The position numbers and the translations under genes were made by a program. The notes under the pieces were generated by a model, which saw only the letters and a list, made by a program, of their open reading frames with translations, was not told where the DNA came from and ran no database searches. From positions 199,554 through 263,553 of the forward strand of contig CBFDDF010000002.1 of assembly GCA_965603495.1 (NCBI GenBank): a DNA stretch of 64,000 nt, read 5' to 3'. Positions 44,905-53,058 of this stretch are shown here, one piece after another (the first letter of the stretch is position 1; each line of letters starts with the position of its first letter). This DNA is from Thiomicrorhabdus sp965603495. GTDB taxonomy: Bacteria > Pseudomonadota > Gammaproteobacteria > Thiomicrospirales > Thiomicrospiraceae.

Positions 44905-44949
44905 AAGCCACAGCGAGCCTAACTTAAAAGTTAGGCTACACTATGGCTT
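44905..44949 (-). terminator. Rho-independent terminator after tsf
   Basis: An inner 9-bp stem AGCCTAACT/AGTTAGGCT with a 4-base loop is extended by an outer AAGCCA/TGGCTT pairing. On the minus strand it ends in GGCTTTTTT. It ends the rpsB-tsf transcript and separates it from pyrH. Confidence 0.9.
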
Positions 44950-44966
44950 AATCAGACAATTGGAAA

Positions 44967-45851
44967 TTAACCCGTTACTGCTTTAGCCGCTAGTGCAACT
45001 TCGTCAGCAAAGTTAGTTTCTTCAATCTCAATCCCTGCACCGACTTCTAAACGGATAAAAGAAGTAACTGTTGCGTTATTTTCTTTTAAAAGTTGTTGAA
45101 CGGTCACGTCAGGATTCTTAACAAATGCTTGACCTACTAACGTAATATCAGAAAGATACTTACGCATACGACCTTCAATCATTTTCTCAATGATTTCCAT
45201 CGGCTTACCAGACTCTTTAGCTTGCTCAATTTGGAAAGCACGCTCTTTTGCTAGTAACTCTTGATCAACTTCATCAGCAGAAATTGCCGCTGGATTGCTC
45301 GCTGCAACATGCATAGCGATATCACGAGCCAAGGCATCATCTCCGCCATCAAGCGCAACCACAACACCAATTTTAGCACCATGCTGATACTGACCAATCA
45401 AACCGTTTGATTCCATCTTTTGAACCAAACGTAGCCCCATGTTCTCACCGATACGTGCAACCATTTCACGACGAATCGTATCAACAGTCTTACCTGAAGC
45501 CATCTCAAGATTCATAATGGCTTCAATATCAGTTGTATCGTTTGTTAAAGCAAGTGCTGCGATTTCATTTGCGAATGCTTTGAATTCGTCACCCATACCA
45601 ACAAAATCAGTCTCACAGTTCACTTCGGCAATCATCGCTGTTTTCTGATCATCAGAAACGGCGATTGCAATCGTACCTTCCGCTGCAACACGACTAGCTT
45701 TTTTATCAGCACCAGCCATACCCTTCTTACGAAGAAATTCAATTGCCGCTTCTAAGTCGCCGTCTACTTCAGACAACGCCTTTTTGCAGTCCATCATCCC
45801 TGCGCCAGTAAGCTCACGCAGTTCTTTAACCATAGATGCTGTAATAGCCAT
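44967..45851 (-). CDS. tsf: Elongation factor Ts
   Basis: EF-Ts is the nucleotide-exchange factor of EF-Tu. The 294-residue protein begins with the UBA-like domain VKELRELTGAGMMDCKKALS and has the core motif EVNCETDFVGMGDEFKAFA with the TDFV residues that contact EF-Tu. It follows rpsB in the standard order; a short gap with a palindrome copy lies between. Confidence 0.98.
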   Translation of the reverse strand: MAITASMVKELRELTGAGMMDCKKALSEVDGDLEAAIEFLRKKGMAGADKKASRVAAEGTIAIAVSDDQKTAMIAEVNCETDFVGMGDEFKAFANEIAALALTNDTTDIEAIMNLEMASGKTVDTIRREMVARIGENMGLRLVQKMESNGLIGQYQHGAKIGVVVALDGGDDALARDIAMHVAASNPAAISADEVDQELLAKERAFQIEQAKESGKPMEIIEKMIEGRMRKYLSDITLVGQAFVKNPDVTVQQLLKENNATVTSFIRLEVGAGIEIEETNFADEVALAAKAVTG

Positions 45852-45886
45852 TTTTTATTCCTTATTCTCAATCTATTGCAAAACAT

Positions 45887-45909
45887 GCCTGGTTTCCACC
45901 AGGCCTGGT
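45887..45909. repeat. Palindrome copy with side-arm hairpin between rpsB and tsf
   Basis: An exact ACCAGGCCTGGT (45898-45909) is preceded by GCCTGGT (45887-45893), which pairs perfectly with its left half ACCAGGC across a TTCC loop. Two alternative hairpins are thus possible in the rpsB-tsf mRNA. No T run follows, so it is not a simple terminator; it could modulate the ratio of S2 to EF-Ts. Confidence 0.75.
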
Positions 45910-45912
45910 CAA

Positions 45913-46653
45913 TTACTTAGCAGCTTTTTCTTCAGCTTCTACGAAATCATCACCAGCAACCGCAGTTGTAATAGTCGCTTTACCGTCGATTACTGCATCA
46001 GCAGCAGCAGATAGATATAATGTGATTGCACGAATCGCATCATCGTTACCAGGGATAACATAATCAATACCACGTGGGTCATTATTAGTATCAACTACAC
46101 CGATAACAGGAATATTTAGGTTTTGTGCTTCTTGGATAGCAATTTTTTCATTACCCGTATCGACGATAAAAATCGCATCAGGCATAGCACGCATATCTTT
46201 AATACCACCTAAAGACAATTCTAACTTCGCTTTCTGACGCGTTAAAGTTAGAGCTTCTCTTTTTGAGATTTTATCGAAAGTACCATCTTTTTCCATAACT
46301 TCAAGTTCTTTCAAACGCTTAATAGACTGTTTGATTGTTTTGAAGTTAGTCAACATACCACCTAACCAACGGTAATCAACATAAGGCATACCACAACGCT
46401 TAGCTTCTTGAGCCACAAGCTCACGTGCTGCCTTTTTAGTGCCTACAAAAAGAACGCTTCCTTTATTGGCAGCAATCTTACCGACCATATTTAACGCATC
46501 GTTAAACATAGGCAATGTTTTTTCTAGGTTAACGATATGGATTTTATTACGTGCTCCGAAGATGTACTCAGCCATCTTAGGGTTCCAGTAACGAGTTTGG
46601 TGACCGAAATGTACACCGGCTTCTAGCATTTGACGCATGGTAACTTTTGCCAT
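45913..46653 (-). CDS. rpsB: 30S ribosomal protein S2
   Basis: The 246-residue S2 protein begins MAKVTMRQMLEAGVHFGHQT at 46653, preceded by GGAG. The longest open frame adds 28 upstream codons with no homology, which are leader sequence. Motifs are RYWNPKMAEYIFGARN, VDYRWLGGMLTNFKTIKQS and PDAIFIVDT. It heads the rpsB-tsf operon, divergent from map. Confidence 0.98.
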   Translation of the reverse strand: MAKVTMRQMLEAGVHFGHQTRYWNPKMAEYIFGARNKIHIVNLEKTLPMFNDALNMVGKIAANKGSVLFVGTKKAARELVAQEAKRCGMPYVDYRWLGGMLTNFKTIKQSIKRLKELEVMEKDGTFDKISKREALTLTRQKAKLELSLGGIKDMRAMPDAIFIVDTGNEKIAIQEAQNLNIPVIGVVDTNNDPRGIDYVIPGNDDAIRAITLYLSAAADAVIDGKATITTAVAGDDFVEAEEKAAK

Positions 46654-46798
46654 GATTTTCTCCAATTTTGGGGTTAAGCCTCCGTTCACCCCATAAAACG
46701 AACCAAAAAGTCGATTTAAGCAATCTATTTTCAGCACCCCGTTTTATGTGTCGGTAAACGTGCGGATTTTTTGTTAAAATTCCTCTCAACAGAAAGGC
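46654..46798 (-). promoter_or_regulatory. Long rpsB 5' leader, probable S2 autoregulatory region
   Basis: About 145 untranslated bases lie between the predicted transcription start and rpsB. They include the pairing GGGGT ... ACCCC just upstream of the Shine-Dalgarno site. In gammaproteobacteria S2 represses its own mRNA through a conserved leader structure; the location and length fit, but I cannot confirm the structure by eye. Confidence 0.5.
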
Positions 46799-46804
46799 GC
46801 GGCA

Positions 46805-46833
46805 TTTATACCATAACCACGCCTTATTCACAA
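46805..46833 (-). promoter_or_regulatory. rpsB promoter
   Basis: On the minus strand TTGTGA (46833-46828) and TATAAA (46810-46805) are separated by 17 bases, with a TG extension just before the -10. This is a good sigma-70 promoter for rpsB-tsf in the 227 bases shared with the divergent map gene. Confidence 0.65.
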
Positions 46834-46880
46834 TTTTAATTGGGCAAAAACCTCAATTTTCAGTAAAAGATAATGAAACC

Positions 46881-47666
46881 ATGTCAATAAAGATAAAAAC
46901 TCCTGAAGAAATTCAAAAAATGCGTGTCGCTGGTAAATTGGCCGCCGATGTACTAGAAATGATTGCCCCTCATGTTGTTGTCGGTGTCAGCACCGGTGAA
47001 CTGAACCAAATCATGCATGACTATATGATAAATGAACAAGGCACGATTCCTGCGACCCTCAACTACCACGGTTTTCCAGCCTCAAGCTGCATCTCAATCA
47101 ACCAAGTCGTTTGTCACGGCATCCCTGATAATGATAAGAAACTTAAGTCAGGGGATATTGTAAACATTGATGTTACTGTTATTAAAGATGGTTACCACGG
47201 TGATACTAGCCGTATGTTTGAAATAGGGGATGTTAAACCATTTGCGAGTCGTTTATGCCAAGTCGCACATGAATGTTTATGGTTAGGAATTGAGCAAGTT
47301 AAGCCTGATGCCACACTCTATGATGTTGCATTGGCAATTCAAATCCACGCTGAGTCAAATAATTATTCAGTGGTTAAGGAGTATTGCGGTCACGGCATTG
47401 GTGCTGATTTTCATGAAGAACCTCAAGTACTGCATTATGCCTCTCCAGAACTTAAACAAATCGTGCTCAAACCTGGCATGGTTTTCACCATTGAGCCTAT
47501 GATTAACTTGGGCAAATCAGGCGTTAAAGTGCTAGGCGATAACTGGACTGTCGTCACTAAAGACCGTAAGCTTTCTGCACAGTGGGAACATACTTTAGTC
47601 GTCACTGAAACGGGTTATGAAATCTTCACTTTAAGAACCGATGAACAACCCATACTACCGAAATAA
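46881..47666 (+). CDS. map: Methionine aminopeptidase type I
   Basis: This 261-residue metalloenzyme removes N-terminal methionine. The metal ligands are visible in the family segments VNIDVTVIKDGYHGDTSRMF (two Asp), CGHGIGADFHEEPQVLHY (His), MVFTIEPMINLG (Glu) and QWEHTLVVTETG (Glu). It is divergent from rpsB and followed by glnD, the common gammaproteobacterial order. Confidence 0.97.
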   Translation: MSIKIKTPEEIQKMRVAGKLAADVLEMIAPHVVVGVSTGELNQIMHDYMINEQGTIPATLNYHGFPASSCISINQVVCHGIPDNDKKLKSGDIVNIDVTVIKDGYHGDTSRMFEIGDVKPFASRLCQVAHECLWLGIEQVKPDATLYDVALAIQIHAESNNYSVVKEYCGHGIGADFHEEPQVLHYASPELKQIVLKPGMVFTIEPMINLGKSGVKVLGDNWTVVTKDRKLSAQWEHTLVVTETGYEIFTLRTDEQPILPK

Positions 47667-47760
47667 AATACCTATATATATAGATTGAAATATCCGTTAT
47701 TGTTAGACCACATCCACCACACAGCTATTTCAAAATAACTAAACAAAATGAGTTTACATA

Positions 47761-50409
47761 ATGAGCACTGAACAAAAAGTTGATTCAACTTATCCTCCTC
47801 AATTCTCTGTCGCATTACTAGATGACAGTATTCCTCATCTAGAGATGTTAAAGCTTGGTCGAGGAGCGCTCAAACAGTTTTTAGACTATCAGTTTAAAAA
47901 GTATGAAGATGGCGGCGCTGTCTCAGAGCTCATTACCGAACGATCTTCATTTATTGATCAATTTATCAAAAAAATCTGGACTGCCTATATTCCGGAAAAT
48001 GCCGCTACATTAATAGCGGTTGGCGGCTATGGACGAGGGAAGCTACATCCCTACTCTGATATTGATCTATTGATTCTATGTGAATCATTAGAGGAGCATA
48101 AAGAGGATTTTTCCAAGTTCATCACCTTGTTATGGGACTTAGGTTTTGATGTTGGTTCCTCTGTGCGCACGATAGATGACTGCATCACTGCAGGGCTTGA
48201 AGATATCACTACCGCTACCAATATTTTAGAATCTCGTTGGATTACCGGTGATTACCACGCATTTGAACGCTTACAAAACATCTGGAACCGACCTGGTTTC
48301 TGGGAGAGTAAGGCTTTTTTCCAAGGTAAAGTGGACGAACAGAACAACCGTCATAAACGCTTTAATGATACGGTTTATCAACTTGAACCTAACATAAAGG
48401 AAAGTCCTGGCGGTTTAAGAGATATACAAACAATCTATTGGGTCGCAAAACGCCATTTTAATGCAAATTCTATCAATGAATTGGTGCAAAGAAATTTTCT
48501 CAGCACAGAAGAATATTTAGAGTTAGAAGCCGCTTACAAATTTCTTAACCGTACCCGCTTTGCCTTACAGCACCTCAAAAAACGCCGTGAAGACCGCTTG
48601 CAATTTGACAATCAACAATCGATTGCTGAATCTTTTGGTTATACCGATACCGATGAAAAAATGGCGGTTGAGCAATTTATGAGTAGTTATTACCGTAACG
48701 TGCAAACCGTGGTAAAACTCAATGAAATTTTATTGCAACACTTTCAAGAAGTGTTGTTTCATGACCTAGCGCCGGAAATTGTTTCAATCAACAGTCGCTT
48801 CCAATTGGTTAATCAATATCTCGACATTAAGCACCCTAGAATCTTTCAAAAAAACCCAACCACACTGCTAGAAGCGTTTATCGTTTTAGAAAGCCTGCCT
48901 AATGTCAAAGGCCTACGTTCTAATGCCATTCGCGCAATCCGTGAACACCTTTATTTGATAGATGATGACTTCCGTAATGACCCGATTAACAAAGCACTGT
49001 TCATGGAAATCTTCCGTCAGCCTAAAGGCGTTAATGCCGCAGTCAAACGCATGCATAGTTATGGTTTTTTAGGCGCCTACCTGCCAGTCTTCCAAAAAAT
49101 AACGGGGTTGATGCAGTTTAATATTTTTCATGCTTACACTGTCGATGAGCATACCATGCTCACCATTCGTAATCTGCGTCGATTTTTCGTCGATGCCTAT
49201 ACTTATGAATTTCCAACGGCGCATGAAATCGCCAACCAATTATGTAAACCTGAACTTCTATTTTTAGCGGGCCTATTTCACGATATCGCGAAAGGCCGTG
49301 GTGGCTCGCATGAAGTGCTTGGCGCTGAAGATGCACTCACTTTTGCCAAACACCACAATCTTTCTAAGAAAGATGGCGAGATGATCGCCTGGCTAGTGCG
49401 TCGCCATCTCGACTTTTCAGGCATCGCTCAACGCAAAGACCTAAGTGACCCCGAAGTGATTACCTATTTCGCGAATTTAATGGGAGATCAAGAACACTTA
49501 GATTATTTATACCTACTGACCGTTGCAGATGTTTGTGCAACCTCGGACAATGTCTGGAATGATTGGAAAAACTCGCTGTTTTTAGAGCTCTACAACCAAA
49601 CTTCAAATGCGCTCGATTTATCGATTGGTGTCCCTAAAAACAAGAGCAAAAAAGCCCTTAAAACCCAGGAACAAGCTAAAGAGATGCTCTCTAAAAGAGG
49701 CATCAGCTCGACCGATTACAAAAACTTTTGGAATAGCGTGGCTAAAAGTGATTTTTTCAGTCGTCAAAATTCACAAGATGTCGCGAGAATTACCAAAAAA
49801 CTCTACAATGTTGACCTGGACAAAACTCACCTATTCCTAAAAAACCAGACACAATTGGGTGCTTCGGAATTAATGATTTATATGCCTGATAGAGATTATC
49901 TCTTTGCGCATATCACCTTAACACTAGATAAACTCAATGTTGATATTGTTGAAGCCCGCGTTTACAGTACGACCGCGCAAATGACTTTGGTTATTTTCTA
50001 TTTCTTAAGCCGTGAAACCCACTCTTTTGTCGAAGAAAGTCGACACGCCGAAGTTCTGCAAAAAATTCGCGAACAATTGTCCCTACCGGATATTAATATT
50101 GAAGATGTCAATCTACCTCGTGAGGCGCGTAGAGTTCGTTGTTTTGAAACGCCTACTGAGATTAACTTCAATAAAATTAGCAGTCACATGACGGAACTCA
50201 GTATCAATACTAAAGATATCCCCGGCCTATTATCCAAAATCGGCTGTAGCTTAAAAACCTGTAACATTCGCTTACACGATGCCAAAATCCATACGGTTGG
50301 TGAGAAAGCAGAAGATGTATTTTTAATAAGTGACACTCAGAATAGAGCGATTTCTGACAAGGCCCAAAAACAAGCGTTTATCGAAACCTTGCTGGATATG
50401 ATTGAATAA
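47761..50409 (+). CDS. glnD: [Protein-PII] uridylyltransferase / uridylyl-removing enzyme
   Basis: GlnD senses glutamine and controls PII proteins in nitrogen regulation. The 882-residue protein has an N-terminal nucleotidyltransferase domain (VGGYGRGKLHPYSDIDLLIL near residue 85), a PII-uridylyltransferase helical region, an HD domain for deuridylylation (LFLAGLFHDIAKGRGGSH near residue 500) and two C-terminal ACT domains. Length and order are standard. The gene follows map with a 94-base gap. Confidence 0.97.
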   Translation: MSTEQKVDSTYPPQFSVALLDDSIPHLEMLKLGRGALKQFLDYQFKKYEDGGAVSELITERSSFIDQFIKKIWTAYIPENAATLIAVGGYGRGKLHPYSDIDLLILCESLEEHKEDFSKFITLLWDLGFDVGSSVRTIDDCITAGLEDITTATNILESRWITGDYHAFERLQNIWNRPGFWESKAFFQGKVDEQNNRHKRFNDTVYQLEPNIKESPGGLRDIQTIYWVAKRHFNANSINELVQRNFLSTEEYLELEAAYKFLNRTRFALQHLKKRREDRLQFDNQQSIAESFGYTDTDEKMAVEQFMSSYYRNVQTVVKLNEILLQHFQEVLFHDLAPEIVSINSRFQLVNQYLDIKHPRIFQKNPTTLLEAFIVLESLPNVKGLRSNAIRAIREHLYLIDDDFRNDPINKALFMEIFRQPKGVNAAVKRMHSYGFLGAYLPVFQKITGLMQFNIFHAYTVDEHTMLTIRNLRRFFVDAYTYEFPTAHEIANQLCKPELLFLAGLFHDIAKGRGGSHEVLGAEDALTFAKHHNLSKKDGEMIAWLVRRHLDFSGIAQRKDLSDPEVITYFANLMGDQEHLDYLYLLTVADVCATSDNVWNDWKNSLFLELYNQTSNALDLSIGVPKNKSKKALKTQEQAKEMLSKRGISSTDYKNFWNSVAKSDFFSRQNSQDVARITKKLYNVDLDKTHLFLKNQTQLGASELMIYMPDRDYLFAHITLTLDKLNVDIVEARVYSTTAQMTLVIFYFLSRETHSFVEESRHAEVLQKIREQLSLPDINIEDVNLPREARRVRCFETPTEINFNKISSHMTELSINTKDIPGLLSKIGCSLKTCNIRLHDAKIHTVGEKAEDVFLISDTQNRAISDKAQKQAFIETLLDMIE

Positions 50410-50430
50410 GGATTTGGGCTGATTTTAATG

Positions 50431-50460
50431 CGTTCAGACAATCTTCCGGTTGGCTGAACG
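50431..50460. repeat. Inverted repeat after glnD
   Basis: CGTTCAG and CTGAACG (7 bp each, with one mismatch and CAA/TTG further in) flank a 16-base centre. It sits 21 bases after the glnD stop and 9 bases before a copy of the 12-bp palindrome. It may help end transcription but lacks a T run. Confidence 0.4.
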
Positions 50461-50469
50461 TTACAATTG

Positions 50470-50481
50470 ACCAGGCCTGGT
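50470..50481. repeat. Scattered palindrome, exact copy
   Basis: In the glnD-VOC gap, preceded by an inverted repeat. Confidence 0.95.
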
Positions 50482-50588
50482 AAGTTTAAAACCTCTCATC
50501 AGTGAGTTAAAGTGAGTCGACTTTAAACATTTTAATCGGTGTAAAAGCTATTACAACAATCAGGTTAGGATTCTCTAACGTCTTCTTT

Positions 50589-50969
50589 TTAAGTACCATG
50601 ATATTCAAATAATTCAAATGCGTTATTATCTAAATCCTTAACAAACAAGGCTTTTCTGCCTGATCTACTGGCGGTGTAGATGACCCCCAAAGCTTCTAAC
50701 TTTTCAGCATAGCCGGCGATTGAATCGACTCTTAATGCAAAATGATAATCTCTGCCACCATGTAAAGGGCGAACCGTATCCGCATTAGGACTATCCAACT
50801 GCATAATATGCAAACTTTGCCCGGCGTGTAAATCGACCCAATACCCAGGAAATCCTAAATCAGGTCGATCTAATAACGTAACATCCAATAGCTGCTGATA
50901 AAACTCAAGAGACGCCTTAGCATCTTTCACAATAATACTGACATGATCAAAGCCTAAGACCTTCGCCAT
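50589..50969 (-). CDS. VOC-family (glyoxalase/dioxygenase-fold) protein
   Basis: This 126-residue protein has two beta-alpha-beta-beta-beta modules. Candidate metal ligands are the His in LGFDHVSIIVKD, one or two His in SLHIMQL and DYHFALRV, and the Glu in NAFELFEYHG. It may be a small metal-dependent enzyme of glyoxalase or dioxygenase type; the substrate is not apparent. The start is ATG at 50969 with GGGGAG upstream. It faces glnD and precedes dapD's end. Confidence 0.85.
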   Translation of the reverse strand: MAKVLGFDHVSIIVKDAKASLEFYQQLLDVTLLDRPDLGFPGYWVDLHAGQSLHIMQLDSPNADTVRPLHGGRDYHFALRVDSIAGYAEKLEALGVIYTASRSGRKALFVKDLDNNAFELFEYHGT

Positions 50970-51147
50970 CAAAACTCCCCTAACCTTAAAAAGTATTCAA
51001 AAATAAATTATACCAATGACTGTAATCCCCCCGAGAAATAAACCGATTAAAAACTAACGTTTTTACAATAGACGGCTGCGATCAACAAATTACATAATTC
51101 GTATAAGCTAAGAGATTCAGAAAGTATAAGCGCTTACAAGGAGAAGC

Positions 51148-51174
51148 ATTACTCAGCCAGAACGACTGAGTAAT
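51148..51174 (-). terminator. Hairpin downstream of dapD
   Basis: A 9-bp perfect stem ATTACTCAG/CTGAGTAAT has a 9-base loop, 63 bases after the dapD stop. No clear T run follows, so termination would be weak or Rho-assisted. Confidence 0.4.
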
Positions 51175-51236
51175 TAAGAGACATTTTGAGTTAAGTGGAC
51201 CGTTTAGACAAGCACTCAACTCACAATTAATCGCGA

Positions 51237-52136
51237 TTAATCGTTACTATGCAGTGCGCTGTTTAAACCACTCCACAAAGTACCGTCCGTTACGATTGCT
51301 TCAACAGCGCCTGTTTGACTGTGGCGTCTAAATAACAACTTAGACTGGCCAGACAAGTCACGTGCAGAAACGATAGAACCATCCGGCATTTTCACTTTTG
51401 TGCCGGCCGTTAGGTAAAGTCCCGATTCAACAATACAATCGTCGCCTAGAGAAATACCCAGCCCGGCATTGGCGCCCAATAGGTTTCTTTTCCCCATTGA
51501 AATAACTTGCTTACCACCACCAGAAAGCGTGCCCATAATAGATGCACCGCCACCAATATCGCTGTTTTCACCTACAACAACACTTGCACTGATACGGCCT
51601 TCTACCATTGAGTTACCTAATGTACCGGCATTAAAGTTCACAAAACCTTCATGCATAATCGTTGTACCAGACGCTAAATGAGCACCTAGTCTTACGCGGT
51701 CAGCATTACCAATACGAACCCCTTCAGGAATCACGTAATCCGTCATACGAGGGAACTTATCAATACATGTCACGTTAAACTGGTGTACTTCACCCGCAAT
51801 CGCCTCACGTAAGTTTTCAACGTCTGTTGGCAAAACAGGGCCAGCACTTGTCCAAGCCACATTGCTTAACAAACCAAACACACCATCTAAGTTGATCTCA
51901 TTTGGTTTAACCGCACATTCAGACAACAAGTGAAGACGAAGATAAGCCTCTTCAGCAGATTTTGGCGCATCATCAACCGAAGCAATTTCAACCGTGACAA
52001 AATCACTTTTAATCAAACCAGCTTGCAAAGCCAAACAGTTACGGGCTATCTCTTTGTTAGAACGTGGAAACCATACATCTAAGGTTACGCCAGTTTTAGT
52101 ATCGCTATAACGGTGTCCGATTCGTTTAATTGTCAT
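51237..52136 (-). CDS. dapD: 2,3,4,5-tetrahydropyridine-2,6-dicarboxylate N-succinyltransferase
   Basis: DapD is the succinylase-branch enzyme of lysine and diaminopimelate synthesis. The 299-residue protein is of the Pseudomonas/actinobacterial-type branch, with a beta-helix C-terminal part (GVRIGNADRVRLGAHLASGT, MHEGFVNFNAGTLGNSMVEG, VVGENSDIGGGASIMGTLSG). The proposed catalytic region is the conserved MVEGRISA segment. Start ATG at 52136. In Pseudomonas dapD lies near glnD and map too, but in the same direction; here it is inverted. Confidence 0.93.
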   Translation of the reverse strand: MTIKRIGHRYSDTKTGVTLDVWFPRSNKEIARNCLALQAGLIKSDFVTVEIASVDDAPKSAEEAYLRLHLLSECAVKPNEINLDGVFGLLSNVAWTSAGPVLPTDVENLREAIAGEVHQFNVTCIDKFPRMTDYVIPEGVRIGNADRVRLGAHLASGTTIMHEGFVNFNAGTLGNSMVEGRISASVVVGENSDIGGGASIMGTLSGGGKQVISMGKRNLLGANAGLGISLGDDCIVESGLYLTAGTKVKMPDGSIVSARDLSGQSKLLFRRHSQTGAVEAIVTDGTLWSGLNSALHSND

Positions 52137-52351
52137 AATGCTATTCTCGTTAAATAAGGGTTAAAAAAATTAAAAAGAAGTATACCTGCTCTTTGAGGCC
52201 TTTGCACGAATCAGGGATGAGATAAAGCGATCTAAATCAGCAAAACTAATTCCTAAAAGACTTCGCTCAAAACAAACTAAATTGCAGGCTGAAATGCGTT
52301 AACACCTGGCCTGCTGGCTTTTAAAATGGGTTTATAGGCTTTATTGAATTT

Positions 52352-52957
52352 TCACTGCTTATGGTTTTTAGCACCCGCACCTGTCATCCCCGCTGTAAGG
52401 GTAAATCGCATCGCATCTTCCATGCTCATATCGACGACGGTAACTGAGTCTTTTGGCACCAGTACGGCATAACCGCCGATCATATAACTCAAAGGAAAAT
52501 ACACCAAGACGCTGTCGTCATCATTAAAGCCTTGCGGTAACTTATGCATTTCGTGCTCGGTGATAAAGCCGATGACTTTCATATTGTCATTGATTTGTAC
52601 CGACACCACTTGCTCAAACTCTTGGTCTTTTTTGGGTTTGAAGTAATCCAAGAAATCTCGGAACGCACTGTAGATGGGTTTGATAATGGGCATATGAGAA
52701 AATAACTTCTCTAACTTTTCAAACAGCACACGCACCACATAAGCGTGCATCAAGGCACCGATGAAAAACAACGCCACCAAACCTGCAATGACGCCCATGC
52801 CCGGCCAGTACAAGGCATTCGGCAGAACGTATGCCAACAAACCGCCGAGCAAGGATTCTGCCGTAATCGCCAACCAATACAGCAGATAAAAGGTTAAAAC
52901 AACGGGCAGAATGGTGATTAAGCCGGTCAACATATTTCTAGTGATAAAACCAAACAT
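52352..52957 (-). CDS. DUF502-family membrane protein
   Basis: This 201-residue protein has an N-terminal pair of transmembrane helices (LTGLITILPVVLTFYLLYWL and GMGVIAGLVALFFIGALMHA) and a C-terminal soluble domain (VVSVQINDNMKVIGFITEHEM, DDDSVLVYFPLSY). The short proline-rich segment MPIIKPIYSAFRDFLDYF between them is the family hallmark. The function is unknown. A 22-bp palindrome lies immediately upstream of its start. Confidence 0.88.
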   Translation of the reverse strand: MFGFITRNMLTGLITILPVVLTFYLLYWLAITAESLLGGLLAYVLPNALYWPGMGVIAGLVALFFIGALMHAYVVRVLFEKLEKLFSHMPIIKPIYSAFRDFLDYFKPKKDQEFEQVVSVQINDNMKVIGFITEHEMHKLPQGFNDDDSVLVYFPLSYMIGGYAVLVPKDSVTVVDMSMEDAMRFTLTAGMTGAGAKNHKQ

Positions 52958-52973
52958 TTAAACTTCCTTTTTA

Positions 52974-52995
52974 AAGTTACCAGGCCTGGTAACTT
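52974..52995. repeat. 22-bp perfect palindrome around ACCAGGCCTGGT
   Basis: The arms AAGTTACCAGG and CCTGGTAACTT are exact complements with no spacer; the centre is at 52979-52990. It lies in the 101-base gap between yejF and the DUF502 gene, 17 bases upstream of the latter's start codon. Confidence 0.95.
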
Positions 52996-53058
52996 CTTAT
53001 TTGCGAATTCAGTTTTAACTGAAAATAAAGACGATCTTTGATGGAATGATATTTAACC

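Noticed and set aside
46654..46737. 28 extra residues at the N-terminus of S2
   Set aside because: Not homologous to any S2 start; a Shine-Dalgarno site precedes the internal ATG at 46653.
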